Below are positions 33,023-40,244 of a DNA stretch of 64,000 nt, in pieces. Position 1 is the first letter of the stretch. Every line of letters starts with the position of its first letter. Origin of the DNA: an uncultured bacterium (lineage in GTDB: Bacteria; Bacillota; Clostridia; Oscillospirales; Oscillospiraceae); contig CANDCH010000004.1 in NCBI GenBank assembly GCA_947383145.1, forward strand, positions 62,001-126,000, given 5' to 3'. A model generated the notes under the pieces. That model was not told where the DNA came from. It saw nothing but the letters and a program-made list of their open reading frames with translations, and made no database searches. A program made the translations under genes and the position numbers.

Positions 33023-33723
33023 CCGACATCATCGAGTATTTACAGAACAACCCCTATCCCGGCCGGGGCATTCTGCTGGGCCGCTCTGCGGACAACAAAT
33101 GCGCCGTCATCGCCTACTTCATCATGGGCCGCAGCGAGAACAGCCGCAACCGGGTGTTTGAGGAGACGGAGGACGGCATCCGCACCCGCGCCTTCGACGA
33201 GTCCAAAATGACCGACCCCTCCCTCATCATCTACCACCCGGTGCGGCGGATGGAAAACGGCCTGACCATCGTCACCAACGGCGACCAGACCGACACCATC
33301 CGGGACAACATCCTGGCGGGCCACTGCTACCGCCACGCCCTGAACACCCGCACCTTTGAGCCTGACGGGCCCAACTATACCCCCCGCATCTCCGGGGTTG
33401 TGAAGCCCGACGGGGCCTATAACCTGTCCATCCTCAAGAGCCTGGACGGCGACCCCTCCTGCGCCTGCCGGTACTTCTATGAGTACGACGCTCCCAAGGC
33501 GGGAACGGGCCATTTCATCCACACCTACGAGAGAGACGGCAATCCCCTGCCCTCCTTCCAGGGAGAACCCCGGATGACGGCCATCGCCGCCCCCGACGCG
33601 GAGACGCTGGCCAACGACCTGTGGCTGGCGCTGAACGAGGACAACAAGGTGTCCCTGTTCGTGCGGTACATCGACCTGGAGACCGGGGACGACGAAACCT
33701 CCATCATCAACAAGCACTGGTAA
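33019..33723 (+). CDS. IMP cyclohydrolase, archaeal PurO-like family
   Basis: Closes FAICAR to IMP, the last step of purine synthesis. 234 residues without similarity to the MGS-like cyclohydrolase domain of bacterial PurH. The blocks PYPGRGILLGRSADNKCAVIAYFIMGRSENSRNR, the YHPVRR loop, GDQTDTI, and FEPDGPNYTPRISG fit the PurO/IMP-cyclohydrolase-like family (PF07826 type). Together with the stand-alone AICAR transformylase downstream it replaces bifunctional PurH. ATG 33019 overlaps the purN stop, after AAAGGAG. Confidence 0.88.
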   Translation: MTDIIEYLQNNPYPGRGILLGRSADNKCAVIAYFIMGRSENSRNRVFEETEDGIRTRAFDESKMTDPSLIIYHPVRRMENGLTIVTNGDQTDTIRDNILAGHCYRHALNTRTFEPDGPNYTPRISGVVKPDGAYNLSILKSLDGDPSCACRYFYEYDAPKAGTGHFIHTYERDGNPLPSFQGEPRMTAIAAPDAETLANDLWLALNEDNKVSLFVRYIDLETGDDETSIINKHW

Positions 33724-33758
33724 GTCAGGGGGCGAAGCTGCGAAAGGAGGCACAGTGC

Positions 33759-34349
33759 ATGAAAGCGGACAAGTACATTGAGAGGACAGGTCCGACAGGG
33801 AATGGATACTCCAGGATTCACGACAGAAAAACCGGCAGAGATGGGTATATAGATAACTATGGCAATGTCGTCCTCGACCCGGAGCCGAGGGATGACCCGG
33901 AACCGAAGCAGAGCAGCTTTGAGGATGACCCAGAATTTCAAGCGCGTCTCCAGAGCACAAGGCAGCCTGGCGGGGATCACTATGCTAAGGGCGGCCCCTC
34001 CGCCGGCGCCCCTCAGAAGGACCCCGGGCTGGGGGTCCTCCCCATTCTCGCAGGTATTTTCGCGGGCATCGCCATGGCGGACCACGACGCCAAAGCCAGG
34101 CGGCAGCGGCAATCCGCCTACTCCCCTCCTCCCGCCCCCGCCGCAAAAGAGGAGGATAAAAGCGGCGCTCTAGACACAATTGTGGGCCTCGCGCTCCTCC
34201 TCCTGTTGGGGCGGCTTGCCCTTTTGGCGCTCATGACACTTTTCGGTGGCTGCACCATACCCCGGTTTCTCTTGAACCTGGCAGGTACGCTGGCGGGCGC
34301 CGTTGCGCTGGTTTTCCTCGCGGACAAGCTCAAAAAGCTGTTCCAATAA
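33759..34349 (+). CDS. Hypothetical membrane protein in the purine operon
   Basis: 196 residues, start ATG 33759 after AAAGGAGG. The N-terminal 85 residues are hydrophilic and repeat GR/GY-type turns (NGYSRIHDRKTGRDGYIDNYGNVV), a segment seen in short Firmicutes hypotheticals. Then come a hydrophobic stretch (LGVLPILAGIFAGIAMA), a charged proline-rich linker, and two or three TM segments (LDTIVGLALLLLLGRLALLAL, NLAGTLAGAVALVFLA). The first 200 bases are clearly lower in GC than the flanking genes, which may indicate acquisition. No functional prediction. Confidence 0.75.
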   Translation: MKADKYIERTGPTGNGYSRIHDRKTGRDGYIDNYGNVVLDPEPRDDPEPKQSSFEDDPEFQARLQSTRQPGGDHYAKGGPSAGAPQKDPGLGVLPILAGIFAGIAMADHDAKARRQRQSAYSPPPAPAAKEEDKSGALDTIVGLALLLLLGRLALLALMTLFGGCTIPRFLLNLAGTLAGAVALVFLADKLKKLFQ

Positions 34350-34422
34350 GCGGGCAGTCCCCACAGATTCATCCGGGTACGTTTCGATTACAAAACAGAA
34401 TCAGGAAGGGAAGAAAAGAACC

Positions 34423-35598
34423 ATGACCGAACTGGAACTGAAATACGGCTGCAACCCCAACCAGAAGCCCGCCCGCATTTTCATGAAGGGAGACCGGGAG
34501 CTGCCCCTGGAGGTGCTCAACGGGAAGCCGGGGTACATCAATTTCATGGACGCGCTGAACTCCTGGCAGCTGGTAAAGGCGCTGAAAGCCGCCACCGGCC
34601 TGCCCGCCGCCGCCTCCTTCAAGCATGTCTCCCCCGCCGGGGCCGCCCTGGGCCTGCCCCTGTCTGAGGTAGAGCGTCAGATCTACTTTGCCCCCGAGGG
34701 GGAGCTGTCCCCCATCGCCTGCGCCTATATCCGGGCCCGGGGCGCCGACCGGCTGTGCTCCTACGGCGACTGGGCGGCCCTGTCCGACACCTGCGACGCC
34801 GACACCGCCCGCTATCTGGCCCTGGAGGTGTCCGACGGCGTCATCGCCCCGGATTACACCGCCGAGGCCCTGGAGATCCTGAAGGCCAAGCGCAAGGGCG
34901 GCTATAACGTGGTGAAAATCGACCCGGATTATACCCCCTCCCCTGTGGAACGGCGGAGCATTTTCGGCATCGTGTTTGAGCAGGGCTACAATGACCTGAC
35001 CATCGGCGAAAACATGCTGGAGAACATCGTCACCGCCAACAAAGACCTGCCCCAGGCCGCCAAGCACGACATGCTTCTCGCCCTCATCACTCTGAAATAC
35101 ACCCAGTCCAATTCCGTGTGCTACGTGAAGGGCGGACAGACCCTCGGCGTGGGCGCGGGCCAGCAGAGCCGCATCCACTGCACCCGGCTGGCGGGGAACA
35201 AGGCGGACACCTGGTGGCTGCGGCAGCACCCCAAGGTCCTGGGCCTCCAGTTTGTGGACGGCATCCGCCGCCCCGACCGGGACAACGCCATCGACATCTA
35301 CATCTCCGACGAGCACGACGACGTGCTGGCCGAGGGTGTGTGGCAGAATACCTTCAAGGCGCGCCCCGAGGCCCTCACCCAGGCGGAGAAAAAGGAGTGG
35401 ATCGCCAAGCAGTCCGGGGTCACCGTGGGCTCCGACGCCTTCTTCCCCTTCGGGGATAACGTGGAACGGGCCTTTAAGTCCGGCGTGAAGTACATCGCCC
35501 AGCCCGGCGGCTCCATCCGGGACGACCACGTGATTTCCACCGCCGACAAGCACGACATGGTGATGGCCTTCACCGGCATCCGCCTGTTCCATCACTAA
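34423..35598 (+). CDS. purH: Stand-alone AICAR transformylase (PurH C-terminal half)
   Basis: Formylates AICAR with 10-formyl-THF. 391 residues correspond to the transformylase domain only; the IMP-cyclohydrolase domain of normal 510-residue PurH is missing. Key blocks are LKYGCNPNQKPA at the N-terminus, the catalytic Lys-His of ASFKHVSPAGAALG, VYVKGGQTLGVGAGQQSRI (folate/active-site loop), DAFFPFGDNVERA, and the terminal QPGGSIRDDHVISTADKHDMVM. The missing activity is supplied by the PurO-like gene 700 bases upstream. Start ATG 34423 after AGGAAGG. Confidence 0.95.
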   Translation: MTELELKYGCNPNQKPARIFMKGDRELPLEVLNGKPGYINFMDALNSWQLVKALKAATGLPAAASFKHVSPAGAALGLPLSEVERQIYFAPEGELSPIACAYIRARGADRLCSYGDWAALSDTCDADTARYLALEVSDGVIAPDYTAEALEILKAKRKGGYNVVKIDPDYTPSPVERRSIFGIVFEQGYNDLTIGENMLENIVTANKDLPQAAKHDMLLALITLKYTQSNSVCYVKGGQTLGVGAGQQSRIHCTRLAGNKADTWWLRQHPKVLGLQFVDGIRRPDRDNAIDIYISDEHDDVLAEGVWQNTFKARPEALTQAEKKEWIAKQSGVTVGSDAFFPFGDNVERAFKSGVKYIAQPGGSIRDDHVISTADKHDMVMAFTGIRLFHH

Positions 35599-35612
35599 GG
35601 TCAAGGACCTGC

Positions 35613-35695
35613 TTCTTTTTCTTGAAAGAAAAAGAACTTTAAACTGCTTACGCATGAAGTATTTATTTCCCCGCCCAGAGGGTGGGGAAATAAAT
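35613..35695. repeat. Two intra-operon hairpins before purD
   Basis: A near-perfect palindrome TTCTTTTTCTT/AAGAAAAAGAA at 35613-35636 is followed by a 12-bp stem ATTTATTTCCCC/GGGGAAATAAAT at 35661-35695 with a GCCC..GGGT inner extension. Neither looks like a classical terminator. They may process or stabilise the mRNA between the AICAR transformylase gene and purD. Confidence 0.6.
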
Positions 35696-35720
35696 GATTA
35701 ATATCCAATGGGAGGGTTTT

Positions 35721-36980
35721 ATGAAGGTTTTAGTTGTGGGATCGGGCGGACGGGAGCACGCCATCTGCTGGAAGCTGGCCCAGTCCCCCAAGGTGGATGA
35801 GCTGTACTGCGCCCCCGGCAACGGCGGCATCGCCCAGATTGCGGCCTGCGTAGACATAAAGGCCACCGATGTGGAGGGCATGGTCAAATGGGCCAAGGAC
35901 AACGCCATGGACTTTGTGGCGGTGGCCCCCGACGACCCCCTTGCCCTGGGCATGGTGGACGCCCTGGAGGCGGCGGGTATCCCCGCCTTCGGCCCCCGGG
36001 CCAACGCCGCCGTCATCGAGGCCAGCAAGGCCTTTTCCAAGGAGCTGATGAAAAAATACCGCATCCCCACCGCCGGATACGAAACCTTCACCGATCTGGA
36101 CGCGGCCCTGGCGTACATTGAGGAGCGGGGCGCGCCCATTGTGGTGAAGGCGGACGGCCTGGCCCTGGGCAAGGGCGTGGTGGTGGCCGCCACCGTGGAG
36201 GAGGCAAAAACCGCCGCCCGGGAGATGATGGCGGATAAAAAGTTCGGTGAATCCGGCTCCACTGTGGTCATTGAGGAGTGCATGACCGGCCCTGAGGTGA
36301 CGGTGCTGGCCTTCGCCGACGGGGAGCACGTGCGGCCCATGGTGTCCAGCCAGGACCACAAACGGGCATACGACGGCAACCAGGGCCCCAACACCGGCGG
36401 CATGGGGGCCATCGCCCCGCCCCCGGCCTATACGCCGGAGGTGGCCCAGCGGTGCATGGATGAGATTTTCCTGCCCACCATCCGGGCGCTGAAGGCGGAG
36501 GGCCGGCCCTTCCACGGGGTTCTCTACTTCGGCCTGATGCTCACCCCCCAGGGCCCCCGGGTGGTGGAGTACAACGCCAGGTTCGGCGACCCGGAGTGTC
36601 AGGCGGTGCTGTCTCTGCTGGACGGCGACCTGATGGACATCTTCACCGCCTGCCGGGAGGGGACCCTGGACCGGGCCGGCATCCGCTGGAAAAATCAGGC
36701 CGCCTGCTGTCTGGTGCTGGCCTCCGGCGGCTATCCGCTGGATTACAAAAAGGGCTATCCCATCTCCGGGCTGGAGGAGGCGGGAAAAACTGCCGTGGTA
36801 TTCCACGCGGGCACCAAGCTGGGGGAGCACGGCGAATACCTCACCAACGGCGGGCGGGTGCTGGGCGTCACCGCCCTGGGAGACACCCTGGAGCAGGCCA
36901 TCGCCAACGCCTACGCCGCCGCCAAGCCCATCTCCTTCCCCGGGATGCATTTCCGCACCGACATCGGGCACGCATTTTAA
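35721..36980 (+). CDS. purD: Phosphoribosylamine-glycine ligase (GAR synthetase)
   Basis: ATP-grasp enzyme that joins glycine to phosphoribosylamine. 419 residues: VVGSGGREHAICWKL at the N-terminus, PRANAAVIEASKAFSKELM, the ATP-grasp region VKADGLALGKGVVVA, QDHKRAYDGNQGPNTGGMGAI, and the metal-binding VEYNARFGDPECQAV. GGGAGGG lies just before ATG 35721; an in-frame ATG at 35694 lies in the preceding hairpin and is less likely. Last gene of the purine operon; purL and purB are not in the window. Confidence 0.97.
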   Translation: MKVLVVGSGGREHAICWKLAQSPKVDELYCAPGNGGIAQIAACVDIKATDVEGMVKWAKDNAMDFVAVAPDDPLALGMVDALEAAGIPAFGPRANAAVIEASKAFSKELMKKYRIPTAGYETFTDLDAALAYIEERGAPIVVKADGLALGKGVVVAATVEEAKTAAREMMADKKFGESGSTVVIEECMTGPEVTVLAFADGEHVRPMVSSQDHKRAYDGNQGPNTGGMGAIAPPPAYTPEVAQRCMDEIFLPTIRALKAEGRPFHGVLYFGLMLTPQGPRVVEYNARFGDPECQAVLSLLDGDLMDIFTACREGTLDRAGIRWKNQAACCLVLASGGYPLDYKKGYPISGLEEAGKTAVVFHAGTKLGEHGEYLTNGGRVLGVTALGDTLEQAIANAYAAAKPISFPGMHFRTDIGHAF

Positions 36981-36986
36981 AGACAC

Positions 36987-37019
36987 AGGGACCTCCCCGC
37001 CGCAGGCGGAGAGGTCCCT
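36987..37019. terminator. Weak terminator-like hairpin between purD and the formyltransferase gene
   Basis: Stem AGGGACCTC/GAGGTCCCT with inner GCC/GGC. Only short U-rich stretches flank it, but it is well placed between converging genes. Confidence 0.5.
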
Positions 37020-37053
37020 AAAGCATATCATTGGTGAAAAGTAATTTCACTTG

Positions 37054-37839
37054 TCAGTTCAGCGCCCGGACCCGCTCCGCCGCCACGTATCCGCCCCGGA
37101 GGGGAAAGCCGCTGCCCGCCGCACCGCCGAACACCACCCGTCCTCCGATCAGCTCCGTCCGGCGCGCTCCATCCCGGTACACGCACTCATAGCCATAAAA
37201 GGCCCGGAGGATGCGGTCCGCCTGGACGGCGTCCATATCCGGCGTCACCGTCCAGTCCTCCTCCGTGGGAAGCGCCCAATACTCCCCCGCACCCTGAGGC
37301 CGGGCGCCCGCCAGCACCTGGGGCAGGCCCCTCACCAGGGCGCGGACCATGTCGGGAATCCGCTCATACACCTTCTCCATATAGCTCCGGTGGTCCTCCC
37401 GCCTGTCCAAGGGAAACCGCTCCTGGAGCAGAATATCCCCGGCGTCAAAATCCGCCGCCATTTTATGGGCGGTGACGCCGCCATACTCCGCCCCCTCCAG
37501 AATCAGGCGGGGCATGGGCCACGAGCCCCGGCCCACCGGCAGAGGCGTGGGGTGGAAGTTCACCATGGGAAAGGCCTCCGTCACGGGAGCCCGGTAGTAG
37601 TACCCCGCGCATACCAACAGCTCACAGCCCTGTACCGCCAGCTCCTCCAGATCCGCGGCGGTGATCCGGCTCAGCGTATAGGGTATCCCAAGCTCCTCCG
37701 CCGCCTGAAGAACCGCCGTGTTGGTCTCCGTCACGTTGTCCACCGGGCAGGTGAACAGCTTCAGCACCCGGCACCCCTCCCCCAACAGCGCGTCCAGCAC
37801 GGGCTTCAGAAGATCAATGCCCAGATAAGCAGTTTTCAC
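37054..37839 (-). CDS. Formyltransferase-family protein (Fmt/PurN fold)
   Basis: 261-residue hydrolase/transferase of the formyltransferase fold. The formyl-transfer site is visible: MVNFHPTPLPVGRGSW with Asn and His, and the Asp in AADFDAGDILLQE. It is shorter than methionyl-tRNA formyltransferase and has a small C-terminal domain, so the substrate could be an amino sugar, an amino acid or tRNA. Start: GTG 37839 lies about eight bases after GGGGG; the GTG at 37860 has no site. It converges on purD and has its own extended -10 promoter. Confidence 0.82.
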   Translation of the reverse strand: MKTAYLGIDLLKPVLDALLGEGCRVLKLFTCPVDNVTETNTAVLQAAEELGIPYTLSRITAADLEELAVQGCELLVCAGYYYRAPVTEAFPMVNFHPTPLPVGRGSWPMPRLILEGAEYGGVTAHKMAADFDAGDILLQERFPLDRREDHRSYMEKVYERIPDMVRALVRGLPQVLAGARPQGAGEYWALPTEEDWTVTPDMDAVQADRILRAFYGYECVYRDGARRTELIGGRVVFGGAAGSGFPLRGGYVAAERVRALN

Positions 37840-37878
37840 ACGGTTCAGCCCCCGTTTCACTCCAATTGAATCACTTTA

Positions 37879-37887
37879 ATTATAGCA
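37879..37887 (-). promoter_or_regulatory. Extended -10 promoter of the formyltransferase gene
   Basis: Minus strand TGCTATAAT; no clear -35 box at the usual distance. Confidence 0.5.
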
Positions 37888-37954
37888 CAAAGTCCGTCTA
37901 AAAAGCCACTGGAAAACTGCGCCTCCAATTTCTGATAAATTTCCCTCAAAATGA

Positions 37955-37983
37955 TTGACAAACGCAGGCGAAACCGCTATAGT
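37955..37983 (+). promoter_or_regulatory. Sigma-A promoter of the pot operon
   Basis: Perfect TTGACA 37955-37960, 17-base spacer, TATAGT 37978-37983. Confidence 0.78.
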
Positions 37984-38162
37984 GTATCTCGCTATCCGTG
38001 AAGCTCTGAGAAGCGCGGAGAAACGGGCAGTGAGGAAGCTTGGAGCGTAGCGAAAGCGTCCGAACGTCCTGGCCGTTTCGCAGCGTGACAGCGAAAGCGC
38101 ATCTCAGGGAATAAAAAAAGGGAGCTGACAAAACACTCATCATTAGAAATGGGGGAGGATAA
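37984..38162 (+). promoter_or_regulatory. Structured 5' leader of the pot operon
   Basis: About 170 gene-free bases. CTGAGAAGCGC (near 38006) can pair with GCGCATCTCAG (near 38098), one mismatch, enclosing further complementary arms (GAAACGGG with GCCGTTTC, and AGCGTAGCGAAAGCGT). It then reads into an A-rich run and the GGGGGAGG site of potA. No terminator hairpin is seen, so any control would be translational. It is not a riboswitch class I recognise. Confidence 0.45.
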
Positions 38163-39344
38163 ATGTCCAAGGAGCTGATCCGCCTGCGGGACTGCGTGAT
38201 GTCCTACGGCGACGAGGTCGTGCTCGACCACATCAATCTGTATATCAACGATAAGGAATTCCTCACGCTGCTGGGCCCCAGCGGGTGCGGCAAGACAACC
38301 ACGCTTCGTATTATAGGCGGGTTTCTGTCGCCAACCGCCGGGGATATTTTGTTTGACGGCGCGAGGATCAACGACGTCCCGCCCCACAAGCGGGCGGTAA
38401 ACACGGTGTTCCAGCGGTACGCCCTGTTTCCCCATCTCAATGTGTTTGAAAACGTGGCCTTCGGCCTGCGTATCCCCAAGGCGGACCGGGACGGCCGAAA
38501 GGTGAAGCTCCCCGAGCGGGAGATTCACCAGCGCGTGATGGAGATGCTGGAAACGGTGAACCTGAAGGGCTTTGAAAAACGCCCCGTGTCCGCCCTGTCC
38601 GGCGGGCAACAGCAACGGGTGGCCATCGCCCGGGCCCTGGTGAACCGTCCCAAGGTGCTGTTGCTGGACGAGCCCCTGGGGGCGCTGGACATGCGCCTGC
38701 GCAAGGATATGCAGATCGAGCTGAAGCGCATTCAGCAGGAGATGGAGATCACCTTCATCTATGTGACCCACGACCAGGAGGAGGCGCTGGCCATGTCCGA
38801 CACCGTGGTGGTGATGGACGGCGGGCGCATCCAGCAGATCGGCACCCCCGAGGACATTTACAACGAACCGAAAAACGCCTTTGTGGCCGACTTCATCGGC
38901 GAGTCCAACATTATTGACGGCATCATGCGCGCCGACGGGGTGGTGGAGATTTTCAACCGCCGCTTCCAGTGCCTGGACAAGGGCTTCGAACAGGATGAGC
39001 CGGTGGACGTGGTCATCCGCCCGGAGGATGTGGACATCGTGGACGAAGCGGCGGGCCAGCTCAAGGGCACCGTCACCTCCGTCACCTTCAAGGGGATGCA
39101 GTACGACACCATCGTGGACTTCTACGGCTTCAAGTGGCTCATCCAGACCACCGACTACTGCCCGACGGGCAGCCGCATCGGCATAAAAATTGACCCGGAC
39201 GGCATCCATGTGATGAAAAAAAGCCACTATTCCGGGATGTTCGGGGACTATTCCTCCTACTCCGAGGAATATGAGGAGCTGGACGCGGCCGAACCCGAGG
39301 ACGGGGAGGAGAACGGCTCCCAGGAGGACGGCCATGAGAAATAA
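38163..39344 (+). CDS. potA: Spermidine/putrescine ABC transporter ATP-binding protein
   Basis: ATPase of the polyamine importer, 393 residues. Walker [10 protein letters not shown] is near residue 39, the Q-loop is FQRYALFPH, the signature [16 protein letters not shown], Walker [13 protein letters not shown], and the H-loop [14 protein letters not shown]-terminal TOBE regulatory domain ([12 protein letters not shown] ... [13 protein letters not shown]) follows, with a long acidic tail ([18 protein letters not shown]). GGGGGAGG precedes ATG 38163. It is the first of three genes, and its end overlaps potB by 11 bases. Confidence 0.95.
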   Translation: MSKELIRLRDCVMSYGDEVVLDHINLYINDKEFLTLLGPSGCGKTTTLRIIGGFLSPTAGDILFDGARINDVPPHKRAVNTVFQRYALFPHLNVFENVAFGLRIPKADRDGRKVKLPEREIHQRVMEMLETVNLKGFEKRPVSALSGGQQQRVAIARALVNRPKVLLLDEPLGALDMRLRKDMQIELKRIQQEMEITFIYVTHDQEEALAMSDTVVVMDGGRIQQIGTPEDIYNEPKNAFVADFIGESNIIDGIMRADGVVEIFNRRFQCLDKGFEQDEPVDVVIRPEDVDIVDEAAGQLKGTVTSVTFKGMQYDTIVDFYGFKWLIQTTDYCPTGSRIGIKIDPDGIHVMKKSHYSGMFGDYSSYSEEYEELDAAEPEDGEENGSQEDGHEK

Positions 39345-40185
39345 CCGCGGCTGGTTCGCCGTTCCCTATGTGGTCTGGATGGCCCTGTTTGTGGTAATCC
39401 CCATTGTCATCATGGCGGTATACGCCTTCTCTATCACCGACCCCATCACCAGCGCCGCCCTGCCCACCCTGGACAATTTCACCGGCATGGGGGCCTATCT
39501 GTCCGTGTTCCTGCGCTCCTTCTGGCTGGCTGTGATCGCCACCCTGGTGTGCCTGCTCATCGGCTATCCGGTGTCCTATTGGATGGCCAAGGAGGGCCCC
39601 CGGTTTCAGCGCCTGGCCATGGCCCTCATCATGCTGCCCATGTGGATGAACTTCCTGCTGCGCACCTACTCCTGGATGTCCATCCTGGAGAATAACGGCC
39701 TGTTGAACCAGTTTTTCCGGGCCATCGGCCTGCTGGACCTGCTGGGGGTGGACCACCTCCAGATGATCGGCACCCCCGGCGCGGTGGTGCTGGGCATGGT
39801 GTACAACTACCTGCCCTTCATGATTCTGCCCATCTATTCCGTCATCGTCAAGCTGGACGGCTCCCTGCTGGAGGCCGCCCGGGACCTGGGGGCGGACGGC
39901 CCGCGGGTATTCCGCAAGGTGATCTTTCCCCTGTCCCTGCCGGGCATCCTGTCCGGGGTGACCATGGTGTTTGTGCCGTCGGTGTCCACCTTTGCCATCT
40001 CCAACCTGCTGGGCGGCGGCAAGCAGATGATGCTGGGCGACCTGATTGAGCTGCAATTCCTGGGCGGAGCCTACAACCCCCACCTGGGCGCCGCCGTCGC
40101 CATGGTGATGATGGTGGTCGTGGTGGTGTGCATGGTGGTCATGAACCACTTCGGCGAAGGTGAAGAACAGGCGGTGATCATGTGA
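39334..40185 (+). CDS. potB: Spermidine/putrescine ABC transporter permease
   Basis: 283-residue inner permease with about six TM helices. The N-terminal helix begins [21 protein letters not shown], and the cytoplasmic coupling loop [26 protein letters not shown] carries the EAA motif that docks onto PotA. The AGGAGG at 39321-39326 sits eight bases before ATG 39334, inside the potA tail. Works with PotA and the fused PotCD protein. Confidence 0.95.
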   Translation: MRNNRGWFAVPYVVWMALFVVIPIVIMAVYAFSITDPITSAALPTLDNFTGMGAYLSVFLRSFWLAVIATLVCLLIGYPVSYWMAKEGPRFQRLAMALIMLPMWMNFLLRTYSWMSILENNGLLNQFFRAIGLLDLLGVDHLQMIGTPGAVVLGMVYNYLPFMILPIYSVIVKLDGSLLEAARDLGADGPRVFRKVIFPLSLPGILSGVTMVFVPSVSTFAISNLLGGGKQMMLGDLIELQFLGGAYNPHLGAAVAMVMMVVVVVCMVVMNHFGEGEEQAVIM

Positions 40186-40204
40186 GGGACAGATATGATG
40201 ATGT

Positions 40205-40226
40205 AGGGGCGCGCAGTGCGCGCCCT
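40205..40226. repeat. Intercistronic hairpin between potB and potCD
   Basis: GGGGCGCGCA/TGCGCGCCC inverted repeat. There is no U-run; it may be an mRNA stability or processing element. Confidence 0.55.
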
Positions 40227-40244
40227 GGAAAGGGGAGCCCTCCC

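Noticed and set aside
35613-35636. Transcription terminator before purD
   Set aside because: The palindrome is A/T-only with a 2-base loop and no separate U-run; purD has a good ribosome site and no promoter of its own, so it is treated as an intra-operon element.
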